Part shown: positions 53,846 through 64,000 of the stretch, piece after piece
Layout of the letters: each line of letters starts with the position of its first letter
Position numbering within the stretch: position 1 is the first letter of the stretch
Translations under genes and position numbers: made by a program
The notes under the pieces: model-generated
Told to the model about the DNA's origin: nothing
What the model saw: the letters and a program-made list of their open reading frames with translations, nothing else
The model's database searches: none
Source: Metellina segmentata
Taxonomy: Eukaryota > Arthropoda > Arachnida > Araneae > Tetragnathidae
NCBI GenBank assembly: GCA_947359465.1
Contig: OX375876.1
Location: 124,491,444-124,555,443 of the forward strand
DNA: 64,000 nt
Reading direction: 5' to 3'

Positions 53846-55117
53846 TAACAATAGGGAATTTTTAAAAAATCAAAGGTGACAACTTAGTTGCAACAAAAGA
53901 AAAATGACCACTCAATTTTTTAAAATAATCTTTGGCAGAAATATGGATCATTTCTAGCAACCGAAGAGTTGGATACATTGCACCAAACCAAATGAAAAAA
54001 TATGCAGTGACTCCAATTCATTAAAGTTTGATTTATTTTGTTTAATGTAAAAATAAATGAAAAAAATGAAACTAATTTTTTTTGGTGTTATCTGTTTCTT
54101 TAACTGTTAATATGAGCATATGATACTATTGGCAACTGAAATGCCTTGTTATTCATATGTATGTTCAAGGTGAAATAAATTTCATTGTGTGTGGTTGGGT
54201 TTACGAACGTTCTGATACAAGTTTTATGTGAAATATGTTTTGTATGAATTTTTAAAAAATACATATTTTTGTTTACCTGTTAACTGAATTAAAATAGCAT
54301 GAGCACATGGTAAAATAGTAAAAATATATGAGAATTGCATGTAGACAGTTGTTTTGGAAAGAAGCTAATTTTAATGTTCAATTATCCGAGTATTCACAAA
54401 TGGTACAATGTTTTTGAGAAATTAATACTTTCGTGTTTGTTATATTTTCGATTAGGTTAAAAAAATTCCAAAGTGATTCTATATTTCGTAACATTCCCCG
54501 ACACACCAGTGTCTTATACCCGTGAAAAAAAAATATTCAGAGAAAGAGAGAGTAACCGTTCTTCGTAAAAACGTTTAAAGTGTAAACAAAAAACACGTAG
54601 CGACATGATAAAACGTTGGTGATAAAAAGCTGGTTAACGTGTTGCGACGAAGCCCTCAACGCAACACTATGAGCAGCTATCCGTTGAATTTGCGTTTAGG
54701 CGGAGCTAAACGCATACGGACGACGCAGAAATATAAACAAGACTTGTCCGGATGGCCATATCTAGTCTGAGGACCAGATAAACCGAAGGGTCGTGTCTGG
54801 TCTGCAGGCCTGATGTAAACCTATTCACTACACTTATGTATCGTACACGTAAAATCCTGTACTTTATGTGTACTGCTTTTCGGTGACGTCACCTGAAACA
54901 CAACCTCTTACAACACCTATTTTCCCTGAAAAACTAAAAACCCGACACACATCAGAATCCACCGCATGAATTCTCTAGTTCGAGAGAAAAATAAAACTCC
55001 AGAGATTTATCTGCACTCTAACAACAGGGCAGTGATTGATTCATGCAAGTGCTCGTGACTGAGGACCGAATAACACGTAGAATTATATTAAGTCCGCATC
55101 TAAAGTGCGAAACTTAC
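53846..55117. other. AT-rich intron sequence without features
   Basis: No frame or terminus was recognised up to the RhoGEF exon. A GC-richer block at 54640-54830 (AACGCAACACTATGAGCAGC; GTCCGGATGGCCATATCTAG) may be a piece of a further MITE. Confidence 0.5.
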
Positions 55118-55300
55118 CACCCCTATGAAGCCATCACCAATTTTCTGCTGGGTGTCGCAGTAATCGAGCCTGGTTCTGAGCTCTCTTAGGAAGGATTCAT
55201 GCAAATTAAGTATCTCCGGCACCTGGTAGAAGATTTTGTCTACCTCTGTGCCCTTGATTTCCTCTGAGTGCTCGCTACTCTTCAGAGGAACCATGTACTT
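55118..55300 (-). CDS. RhoGEF (DH domain) exon, most N-terminal seen
   Basis: 61 codons, phase 0. Acceptor TTTTTCAG before AAGTACATGG; donor GTAAGT after GGGGTG. The translation KYMVPLKSSEHSEEIKG, VDKIFYQVPEILNLHESFL, then CDTQQKIGDGFIGV, is conserved region 1 of a Dbl-homology domain, where the glutamate of the family usually precedes. It joins to FAHLDVV of exon 40147-40263 across a 14,854-bp intron. The preceding exon (start of the DH domain and the N-terminal part) was not found up to 64000. Confidence 0.93.
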
Positions 55301-55788
55301 CTGAAAAATAAAATACAAGTTATGTGTACCGGTAATAGACAATGTAATAGTAATAGACACTTTTCAATTCACAAAAAACTAAGCTTAATACGCTTTCTAG
55401 AGAGTGAAAGTACGTAGTTTGCAGCTAAGCACATGGTAATGCCTGAACTACAGGTGACATCATGTCATAATGGTCGCTTGGCAGTTGATTTCATGATGGG
55501 GCTAGTCTTGGTGTCTGTCTAAGTGAGCTTTCCGTGTCACTTTGCTTTAGGAGGTAAGTTCGAAATTTTATTCATAATTTGGAATAATTTTAATTCATGA
55601 AACAACACTTTATTATTTCTTAGATAAAAAACTGTGCAGAATTTGTTTCTTATATTTAATTAAGTTTCAAACAACTTGTTACCGAAACATGGGTATCTAT
55701 TAATGAAACCACATTTCAGCTATAAAACAAGTACCCCCATGTCTAATACTGAATGATTTCATTACTTTTATTTCCCTTCAATCTAAGT
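55301..55788. other. Intron sequence, nothing recognised
   Basis: No frame, terminus or RNA gene. Ordinary AT-rich intron sequence upstream of the exon at 55118-55300. Confidence 0.5.
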
Positions 55789-56265
55789 CATGGATGGCGA
55801 ACTTGTGACCCGCGGGTCAGACACTGACCCACGCAGACTTTTCAAATGACCCATGCGTTGATTTTTATAAACTTATCATCATATACATAAAGAATTTTAA
55901 TTATTTTTCGAACCCCTCTTTTAAAAATATGAAGAAAATACAAGTGTTGATAAAGAACTTAAAAATGAAAAAAAAAATCAAATTATTTTTGTAAAGTGTT
56001 TTAGATTTATTGATTATACAAAATGCTGTTTTAAGATTTATATGAGAATATTAGGATATTTATGACGAAACCTGACATCTTTAGTAGGGATTTGGAAATG
56101 AAAATCATGAAATATTTCCCTCAATTACAAAAACATTTTCAAAACATAATAACAATGGATAATACGCTCGCAAGAAAATGCAATCAAAATATATTCAATG
56201 ATTATGCAGGAAATAAAAAAAAAAGCCTTTGAGGAGAGATTTAATATGTAGTGAAGTGAAATCGA
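55789..56265 (+). mobile_element. hAT-type end with decayed interior
   Basis: CATGGATGGCGAACTTGTGA with CCCGCGGGTCAGACACTGAC resembles the ends of the outer hAT (a similar GACCCACG...CAGACTTTT block is at 34581-34600). No transposase was recognised and the right end is missing, probably lost where Tc1 sequence starts. Confidence 0.45.
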
Positions 56266-56269
56266 AGAG

Positions 56270-57275
56270 CTACCTCCACACGTGTGACATCTATGGTTAC
56301 AGCGTCCATTGGTAAGTCGATATGTGCCACTACTGTACGCCGAAGGGAACACATGTATGGACTGTACACCCGTGTACCACGAGTTTGTGTTCCTCTGTCC
56401 GTCCAATCCAGAGGGGCACGATTAAAGTGACGTCAGCAACATGTGAATTGGACTGTGTCTGATTGGGCTCACAGAGATTTGCCCTGGAGGCAGATGAGAA
56501 ACGTGTAAGTGTCTGGAGAGAACAAGGCACGCGCAATCGGCCTCAGAACATCATCGAGCATCACGCATTCCGTGGTGGAAGCATCATGGTGTGGGCCGGG
56601 GTTTCGTTGGGATATCGCACCGACCTGCATATCTATAGACGGGGTTCTGTGACGGCTGTCCGGTATCGGGATGAAATCCTAGAACCCACTGTGAGATTGT
56701 ACGCAACAGCAGTTGGTCCTTCTTTTGTTTTAATGGATGATAATGCGCGTCCCCTTAGAGCCCCCATCGTCCAGGACCACCTGAAGAGTGAGGGGATTGC
56801 GCGTATGGTTAGGCCGGCGTACTCACCCGACCTTAATCCTTTTGAAAATATTTGGGATGCCCTTGGGCGTGCTGTGTCTGTACATTTCCCACCCTAAGCT
56901 ACTCTCACAGAATTGCATACTGCTCTACAGGAGGAATGGTGATTACTTGACTCTGGGGTGGTTGATCACCTCATGGAAAGCATGGTCACACGCTGTAAAC
57001 TTTGTACGAGGATTAGGGGTGGTCACATACCCTATTAATGTCGGTTTTGTTTATTTGTTTTGGATTTAAACATCATTTTGTTAATGACTTCAATAGGACT
57101 TCATTTTATAATTTGTGAAAATTCAATATTGTGTTTTCATCTTTTAATTTAATTTTTTGTTTTGTTTCATGCATAAACCTATTTGCTACTTTCCTGCTGC
57201 ATTTCGTGTCAATCAAAGCTGTTCTTGTCGTTTTTTCGCATTTTACCTTTCGTGCTTAACTTTTGGCAGTGAGTG
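56270..57275 (+). pseudogene. Tc1-like transposase, catalytic half (lineage 4)
   Basis: 56340-56462 decodes with frameshifts to the end of the DNA-binding half (VNWTVSDWAH). 56463-56897 is open: FALEADEKRVSVWREQG, IMVWAGVSLGYRTDL, FVLMDDNARPLRAPIV (second aspartate), and YSPDLNPFENIWDALGR (third, E). The C-terminus decays to ~57005. The right end CACTCACTGCCAAAAGTTAA read inwards from 57275 is followed by TA. The N-terminus is missing. Confidence 0.88.
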
Positions 57276-58075
57276 TAGTTGCCTTTCAATTCTATTATAC
57301 TGTACATTTATTTGGGGCTGGAGATTTTATTTTCAACTTTTTTAAACAGAAATCGGAACACTCGGTTCTTAATAACTGTACACGAACAATATCTTTTTTT
57401 CGTTTACGGACAGTACCATTTTTATTTTTTATAGTTTCTATGCAACAAGAATTTAACTGCCATTAAAGTTAGCGTTTTGTTGGAGGAAGTAGATAGTGGC
57501 ATTTGGTGGCGATCTTCGGACTTAGAGTTGCTGGTCTCCCGACTACTGTTGCGGGTTTGATTTCGTTTTCTTTCTACTCTTTTTATAATGTTTTTTTTGT
57601 ATGTTTACTTTTCAATGGTGTTTGGGAGAGGATATGAACAATTTTTTAACGTTTTGCTGTCCATATGTAAAAATTAGTTACTGTGAAAGAGGTGTTATAG
57701 TTCGTTGTCACATTAGTGGCAAGTCTTTTCGCGCAATTGCGGTAGAATTATCACAGCCACGGTCAACTTTTGGTGTTGTTGTGAAGAGTACGGGAGTTAG
57801 GACAAGAAGTGCATACGTTGGTCGTACCCGTAAACTGACTGAACGGGATCGGAGTGGCCTGAAGCGTGAGATTCGTAAGAACCACAATAAACCACTCCAA
57901 GTAATCGACAGTGAGTTTCAACAGGCAGCAGGGGTTACGGTGCACCCCAATACTTTGCGGAAAGAACTACACGTCCTCAATATCCACGGATGTGTTGCCG
58001 CAAACAAAGTAAACATCACCCCATCCAACAATCCGGCAGACTCGCTTGGTGTTTGTAACGTCGCAACTGGACAGT

Positions 58076-58741
58076 CAGGGTTCCCACGGTCCTTGAAAAG
58101 TCCTTGAATTTTTTTTCCCGAACAAGGGGCCCTTGAATGTTTTTGAAAATTAGGGAACTTGGTAAAAAGTCCTTGAAAGTACTTGATTTTTTTTTTTGAC
58201 TAGTACAAAATTGTGTAATTTCGAATTACGTTGGAACGTGTCCAGACTAGTTTCCTTCATGGCAGGTGCGCCATCTGAGCATCATTCTGAATAAAGCCGG
58301 TGTTACGCACTTTGACACCACGTGATATATATCGGACTAACCACAGTTGAAGGTATGGGTAAAGGAAATGGTAATGGTAATTTTAGTTAACGTCGTACTA
58401 GAGCAACACAACGGGCTATTGACGACGGTCCGGAATCAGTCCCTTAAGGGAAAGATTCGAGGACAACACCTCGTAATTTTGAACCAAGGTCAGATGACGA
58501 AGCAACACCTGAGCTGGCACCCCACTCTCCAAACTTCCACGCCAACCCAACGTAAAGGAAATGGAGTAAACAAAATATAATTTTTTTTTAACATTTTTCT
58601 TTTTACTTCACAACTTTTGCATATACCTTGATTTAGATCGTTATAAAAAGTTTCAGGTCCTTGAAATTTTTTTTTATTTTTTATTTTGAAAAGTCCTTAA
58701 AAGTCCTTGAATTTTTTGCGGACAAAGGTGTGGGAACCATG
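58076..58741. mobile_element. MITE with 5-bp duplication, inside the Tc1
   Basis: ACAGT at 58071-58075 and 58742-58746. Ends CAGGGTTCCCAC and, read inwards, CATGGTTCCCAC. Both are followed by repeated GTCCTTGAA segments. The site inside the transposase (GGACAGTGGATCATT) is restored on removal. hAT-like ends, but 5 rather than 8 bp are duplicated. Confidence 0.85.
58372..58552 (-). mobile_element. 5'-truncated SINE inside the MITE
   Basis: 12-bp duplication TAAAGGAAATGG at 58360-58371 and 58553-58564. On the minus strand it starts ACGTTGGGTTGGCGTGGAAG and ends GTACGACGTTAAC, the same as the SINE at 11359 and truncated at nearly the same position. Confidence 0.9.
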
Positions 58742-59436
58742 ACAGTGGATCATTCGAAAACTGTTTTATAAAGCGACGGGTCACGCTACACGCTCTTCCA
58801 GTCGGATTGGCCTGCTTGGGTTTGGCGAATGCCCGGCGAACGTCTTTTACCCGAGTACATCGTTCCAACTGGGTGGTGGTGTACTTGTTTGGGGGTGTTT
58901 TTAGTGGTATATCCAGGGACCTTTGCATGTTGTTCGTGGTCAATTGAACGCTGACGCCTACTTGAACATTTTGAACACTCCGGTTTTTCCTACCCTCTTG
59001 CAATTTTTATGGAATAGACAAATGTTACTTCCAGGACGACAATGCTCCATGTCATGTTGCAGCCTCCGTCAAGCAGTGGTATCAAGATATGGATGTAAAA
59101 CGTCTTCCCTGGCCTGCTCAGAGTCCCGAACTAAACTTCATAGAACATTTGTGGGACGAGTTAGAGCGACCCTTCCTGACCAGGGAACCACGTTCGAAAT
59201 CTACAGTTGAGCTGGCGACATTATTGCAGCAGGAATGGACAGAAATACCCATAGCCGTGTATCAAAACCTCCTTGAAAGTATGCTCAGAAGGGTTGCTAG
59301 TGTAATTGCAGCACGTGGCGGACCATCCCCCTATTAAAGCATGTGTTCTTTTCCTTATACCATCACGTATTGCTGTCCGGTCTTTTATTTTAGGATAGTG
59401 TACATATATAGCAAGAGAGAGTGGCATAAAACCCAC

Positions 59437-59596
59437 AAAAGTTTTCAGTCTTCAGTAGTGATTTTTTTAGAGTACCTCTGAACGTGAATTTTTGCACCTT
59501 ACAGAGTGTTTAGAAATTTCAATTTGGTTCCTGGCAATATTTTTTTTGAAAATAAAGAAAACTCGGAAAATTTTCGGTACTATTTTGTTACAACTG

Positions 59597-59680
<84 letters not shown>

Positions 59681-59800
59681 TATTTTTACATTTTAAAACA
59701 TTACGGGAAACCTTTGAATGTACTCTTTCTTATGGAACGTTTATTTTTTATATTGGTTAATAATTAAATTCGATGCGATGCAAAGTATAATTTAAAAATT
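59437..59800 (+). repeat. Dispersed repeat family, copy 3, with (TA)n
   Basis: TTTTCAGTCTTCAGTAGTGA, GAACGTGAATTTTTGCAC and AAATTTCAATTTGGTTCCTG match 5370-5455. A (TA)n run of about 40 units (59599-59679) lies within. TTCGATGCGAT follows, as at 5630. Confidence 0.7.
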
Positions 59801-59829
59801 CCGCGACAAGAGTACAAGTTCTAAGATTC

Positions 59830-59905
59830 TAAGGTTGTTGGGTGCTTTGAGGTTTATGGTTACGACAGTTGTCAACCTTCGCCTCTATTGTTTAGTTTTT
59901 TTTTT
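59830..59905 (-). mobile_element. Possible Helitron leader fragment
   Basis: GTTGTTGGGTGCTTT with CGCCTCTATTGTTTAG resembles 1129-1168 in the Helitron leader. Short and without ends. Confidence 0.35.
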
Positions 59906-59984
59906 TTTTCAGAATAGTGGAGTTAGTGCGATTTAGAATTTGTTAGTAGAGATTAGAAATATGATTAATTGGTTCGTTGTGGTT

Positions 59985-61770
59985 TAGGTTTCGAAAGCTC
60001 GGATCATCAGATTGCAGAAGCTTTCAGTATTTGTTGTTTGAAATTTTAAGGATTCGAAAAGTTTTCTTCGTTCTTTGTTGTATTTTTTGCAAGTAAATAA
60101 AACTTGGTCTAATGAGTCTTCTATTTTACATAATGTGCATTCATCTGATTTTTCTAGATTGAAACGGAATAATAGGGATGGTGTGATCAACATTTTAATC
60201 ATGCATCTGGTTAATATAACGTCTTCTTATCTGTTGTTTGACCATTTGCAAATATTTGATAAATCCGGAATATTTCCTAAAACAGGGTGATATTTGCTTG
60301 TGATCCATTCTTTAGAAATTTCTTCTGTGTCGATTTCAATTATTTGTCTTGATAGGCCTTCTGGTGCAATCCAATCTAAAAATATGTCTTCGTGATTTAC
60401 AGCTTTTACAAGTTTATCTGCTTTTTCGTGGATTTCTATGTTCCGATGACCCGGTACCCAAATTAAAAATATGTTAATTGATTGAGATTGAGATTAGATT
60501 AATTTGTTTCTTAAACGGAAGATTACTTTTGGAGATTTAATGTTAATATTGGTCAGCGCTGTTAGAACAGATTTACTATCGGAGAAAATAATGTAATTTC
60601 TATTCGGAGTTGTTAGGTCGTCTATTGCTTGACAGATGGCTAAGGCTTTTGCAGTGAAAATGGTATTGATGTTGTGGATTCTGAAGCTAAAAGAACTTTC
60701 TTCTGACCAGCCAGCAATTGATGTGAAAGTTTCTGATTTTGAAGAATCTGTAGCTATTATATAGTAATCATTAAGAGTTCTTTGAATTCTTGAAAAAGAG
60801 GGTTGATTATTTCTGGAGGAAGATTTCTATTTTCAACTTCGTAATCTGAGATTTTAATCTGGATATTGTGATTTTCGAAGTTAGTTGGGTACATAAATTC
60901 AATGATGTTATCGGGATTTATGTCAAAACTTATAAAAATTTCTGTTATGTGTTGAAAAAAAAAGTTTTTTTTTTTTTAAATCTTCTGATTGATTGTTTTA
61001 AATTCTGTGATGGTTGTTTTTAGCGGGGAAATTTTGTTAATGCTGATATGACGGATCCAAGAATTCAGATTTAATCTTGCGATTCTTTTTGATAAATTTG
61101 TTTCATTTGATATCTTCCTCATGGCAAGTAAAGGAGTCCATTTTGGTAATCCAGGAGCGATTCTTAAAGCTGTATTATAAGCTACTTCTAGAATTTGTTT
61201 TTGGGATTTGCTGCCGTAGTAAGTAATAATATTTCCATAGTCAAAGAGATTTCGAATGCAAGGTTCAATCAATTGATGTAGATGTTTGGATCTTGCCCCA
61301 TAATTATGATTAGAAAGTGCTTTTAAAATATTGATTCTCTTGAAAACTTTGGTGCGAATGTATTTGAAGTGACTTCGAATTTTCCTGTTTTGAAGAACAT
61401 GACTCCCAGAAATTTCAGTTGAGTTGACCAAGGGATATACTTGTTTCCGATTGTTAATGAATAATTTGGTACTTCTCTTTTGCATAAAAGGTTCATTGAG
61501 TGATATTTGTCTGGACGGATTTCTATTTCCAATAATTGCACCATTTAGAAATTTTGCTTAGAGTGGTTTGAAGTTTCATATAAATTTTTTGAAGGTTTGG
61601 TCAAGTACAACTTGAAGAGCTGAGTGGATGAAAATGTTAAGTGACCTTTTAAAAAAAATGGAGATTTCCGGGTTATAGAACATGTTAAGGATTGCATTAA
61701 ATATTGGACGTTCATTGGTTCTGCCAATTCTTATTATTAGGCGATTTTCAGTAGAAGAACATGTTATGTA
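59985..61770 (-). pseudogene. LINE ORF2 remnant: RT end, RNase H and C-terminal knuckle
   Basis: Minus strand. 61544-61323 has the end of the RT (IEIRPDKYHSMNLL; TIGNKYIPWSTQLKFLGV) and 61485-60976 the following thumb-like region (HLHQLIEPCIRNLFDYGNII). An RNase H with FSDSKSVLTALTNINIKSP lies near 60600-60530 and WVPGHRNIEIHEKAD near 60470. 60202-59984 has the C-terminal CTLCKIEDSLDQVLFTC knuckle. Many frameshifts; the FADD motif is not seen. A different LINE lineage from 49738. Confidence 0.8.
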
Positions 61771-61779
61771 CACAGCTTT

Positions 61780-62375
61780 CTGCTATTTCATTTGTGGAAG
61801 AACATGTCAAGGGCATTTACCATCTTCTTCCACTACATTGGTTGTACAACATGCTGGAGTTTGCTCGGCCATAACGTTCCTTCAGCAATTTAGCTAAAAG
61901 TGTTAAGCCGCGTCCACACCGGAGAAGCAGAGCAAAACACGGATGATTGATTAACCCCGGAGACCGGTTTGATTGGCAGCTCGTTCAGTGTAGACGGTGA
62001 ATGAACAGTTTGAGCACGAGCAAAATGATCCGCTTCTTGTCGGTACATCAAAGGAAAGCAAGTGCTCGTGCTCGCTCTATTTGGACGGCGTTTTTTCGTT
62101 CCCTTGCTCGACGTTCAATCAATCACCGGGGTCATCGTTAAGAAACGGGTCGGGGATCGGAACATAGAAATATTTATATTTCTTCGGATTTTAAAGTGAT
62201 ACTATTATTTAAGTAGTCTATTTGTAAGCATTGTGTGTTTTGCTATACATAGTGGGCGATTAAAACTTAGTTGTGAAAATGTAATCTGCCCATATTAGTG
62301 TCAAAATTGATGTGTCCATCCATGTGTATTTAGATGGTCTATATTAGTGGTCTTGGGGAACTTTGCACGTCTAAA
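61780..62375. other. Unassigned stretch, GC-richer block at 61910-62160
   Basis: No frame. GTTAAGCCGCGTCCACACCGG at 61903 looks like the start of a MITE. AGCACGAGCAAAATGATC and CAAGTGCTCGTGCTCGCTC are partly inverted, but no second end was fixed. Confidence 0.35.
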
Positions 62376-63416
62376 TCTCTGCTATTATAAAATGAAGTGT
62401 CCGACCTCCACTACGCAATGTCCTGACGAATCTATTGCACTTACAATAATGAAATTTGGCACACGGGTAGTCCGAAGTTTTTGCAATTTTTGTGTCCAGC
62501 CTTAATTTTAAAATTCAATCTAAAACATTTAAAAAATAATTTATTGGAATTTAATTATTATTGTCTTCTTTGGAATAACAGTTGTTTAAAAAGTTAGCAG
62601 ATTCTAAATGTATTTTTTCCACTTCCGTTTTCACTTTGCGGAGAAAGATTTGTCAGCAGACATAAAAACAAATAAAGTTTAAACTTTAGTTACGTAGTTT
62701 TTTTTTCATCTCCTTGATCGTAAAAGATAGAGTACAATTTTCAACGGATTTGAAATCTGCGGAAAACTTCACATTAAATCTATACATAAAAATATGATTT
62801 TCAATAAATGAATAATTTTAAATTGAAACTCATATTTTTTCCAACACGAACGCCACTTTCTGTGAAGAATGACTTTCGTTTGATTCGAGATATCACAGAT
62901 TTCATTTCCTACGCTCAATCCATTTCACAGCGAAGAAAAGCAAAAAAAAATAAAAATAAAACATATTGACTGGCATTGTTAAGTACTTTTTTGTAAAATC
63001 GGGATCGTTAAAGACAAATGAAAATTTCAACAGATTTGAAATCTGAATAAAATCTAAACCCCTAAATCTCTACCTTCCATTTGATTTTCTTTTAATAAAT
63101 AATTTTTCAATTAAATATTTATATTTTCGCAAGAGATTGTGACGTCATGCCGACTGGATCTCTTCGCAATTCGAATTTGGCAATGACGAGGTCATTACGA
63201 CGTTGCCCGAGGTGTTTGTTTGCGAAGCAAATCATAGTTCATAATATTCATAATTTAGTTTGCGAAGCAAATCAAATTAAAATTTGCTGGGAATCCATTC
63301 CAATAGGATACGAATTTCCATTTCGTTTGTGAGGCAAACCAATGATATGATTACTGTTATCCAATAGGCTTCGCAAACCAAATGGGAATTCTTAGCAATC
63401 ACCACGCAGTGGCTAG
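62376..63416 (+). mobile_element. Non-autonomous Helitron, 1041 bp
   Basis: 5' TCTCTGCTATTATAAAATG preceded by A; 3' hairpin CCACGCAGTGG and CTAG at 63413-63416, followed by T. No frame. The internal TTTGCGAAGCAAA palindromes (63218-63275) also occur in the fragment at 17558. Confidence 0.9.
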
Positions 63417-63597
63417 TTTAAGATAAATAAGAGGTGGATATTTAAAATGTATTTAAACTTTTTTGCAATTAAAGAAAATTTAAAATTGTTGCACTGCAAT
63501 ATTAATACGTTTTACCGAAAAATGCCGAATTGAAAGAGACATTCAAAATTTTTATTTTGTAGGGAAATAATCTGCTAATATCAATTTTGCAAGCACG

Positions 63598-63910
<313 letters not shown>

Positions 63911-64000
63911 TCCATTACGGGTGTCACCAAATGTCGCCTTTTTTGGGAACTTTTCTTCCTATTTCTCTTTAATAAATCTTTAATGATAATATACGCTGCA

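Larger units (their letters stand above)
57601..59334 (+). pseudogene. Tc1-like transposase interrupted by a MITE (lineage 5)
   Basis: 57680-58075: two helix-turn-helix segments (CERGVIVRCHISGKSFRAIA; VHPNTLRKELHVLNIHG). The MITE lies at 58076-58741. After it come a serine-rich decayed stretch around the first aspartate, GGGVLVWGCF (58870), PLHVVRGQLNADAYLNIL, WPAQSPELNFIEHLWDELER (59110-59170; E present), and IPIAVYQNLLESMLRRVASV to a stop at 59334. Right-hand TA near 59400. Several frameshifts. Confidence 0.88.

Noticed and set aside
57490..57565. tRNA-like fold (GTGGTCTCCCGACTACTG, GCGGGTTTGATTTC)
   Set aside because: The B box deviates from GGTTCRANNCC and the stems could not be completed; perhaps a decayed SINE head.

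Overview
This is eukaryotic DNA, and almost all of it is repetitive. The mix of element families points to an arthropod: several Tc1-like transposon lineages, hAT and piggyBac-type elements, Helitrons with 5' TC and 3' CTAG ends, an I-type LINE with an RNase H domain, tRNA-derived SINEs, and Ty3/gypsy elements of the Gmr1 type. From general familiarity with these families I would guess a spider, but I cannot prove that from sequence alone. No bacterial-style gene, rRNA gene, intact tRNA gene or CRISPR array is present.

The only host gene I can support lies on the minus strand. Four exons, all phase 0 and all with AG/GT splice sites, encode 150 contiguous residues of a Dbl-homology (RhoGEF) domain: 55118-55300, 40147-40263, 39887-39979 and 37363-37539. 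The rest of the window is therefore introns or flanking sequence of this gene, and its 14.9-kb intron (40264-55117) has filled with transposons. The exons before the first and after the last of these were not found. If the gene continues leftward, at least 37 kb of intron lies on that side.

Layout: 1-2195 is the 5' half of a Helitron (minus strand). 2240-4126 holds broken retroelement integrase and hAT fragments. 4131-7770 has no genes. 7771-8780 is a decayed Tc1. 9006-12827 is a 65-bp satellite alternating with two copies of an LTR, the second carrying a SINE and a MITE. 14016-20605 is a gutted Gmr1-like LTR element whose LTRs are almost identical. 22390-29220 is a second Gmr1-like element with a long open Gag-PR-IN-RT-RNaseH frame; it is inserted in a LINE ORF1. 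30016-34706 is a hAT that contains a hAT MITE, which in turn contains a Helitron, plus a piggyBac-type MITE. 35616-41765 holds three Tc1 elements interleaved with three RhoGEF exons. 41868-43246 is an unusual element with long inverted repeats and a decayed conserved ORF. 43380-48282 holds two 3' halves of Ty3/gypsy elements around a Helitron 5' region. 48310-49445 is a SINE cut by a Helitron. 49738-53831 is a nearly full I-type LINE. 55789-59399 holds hAT and Tc1 remnants with nested insertions. 59985-61770 is a minus-strand LINE remnant, 62376-63416 a Helitron, and 63602-64000 a TA microsatellite followed by a dispersed repeat.

The elements do not form a pathway. What the window records is order of insertion: target-site duplications and terminal motifs allow several nests to be taken apart base by base. 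The most unusual items are the integrase-before-RT Gmr1 elements, one recent and lacking part of Gag, the other recent but without a functional interior. The inverted-repeat element at 41868-43246 and two SINE types that share a core but differ in their tails also stand out.
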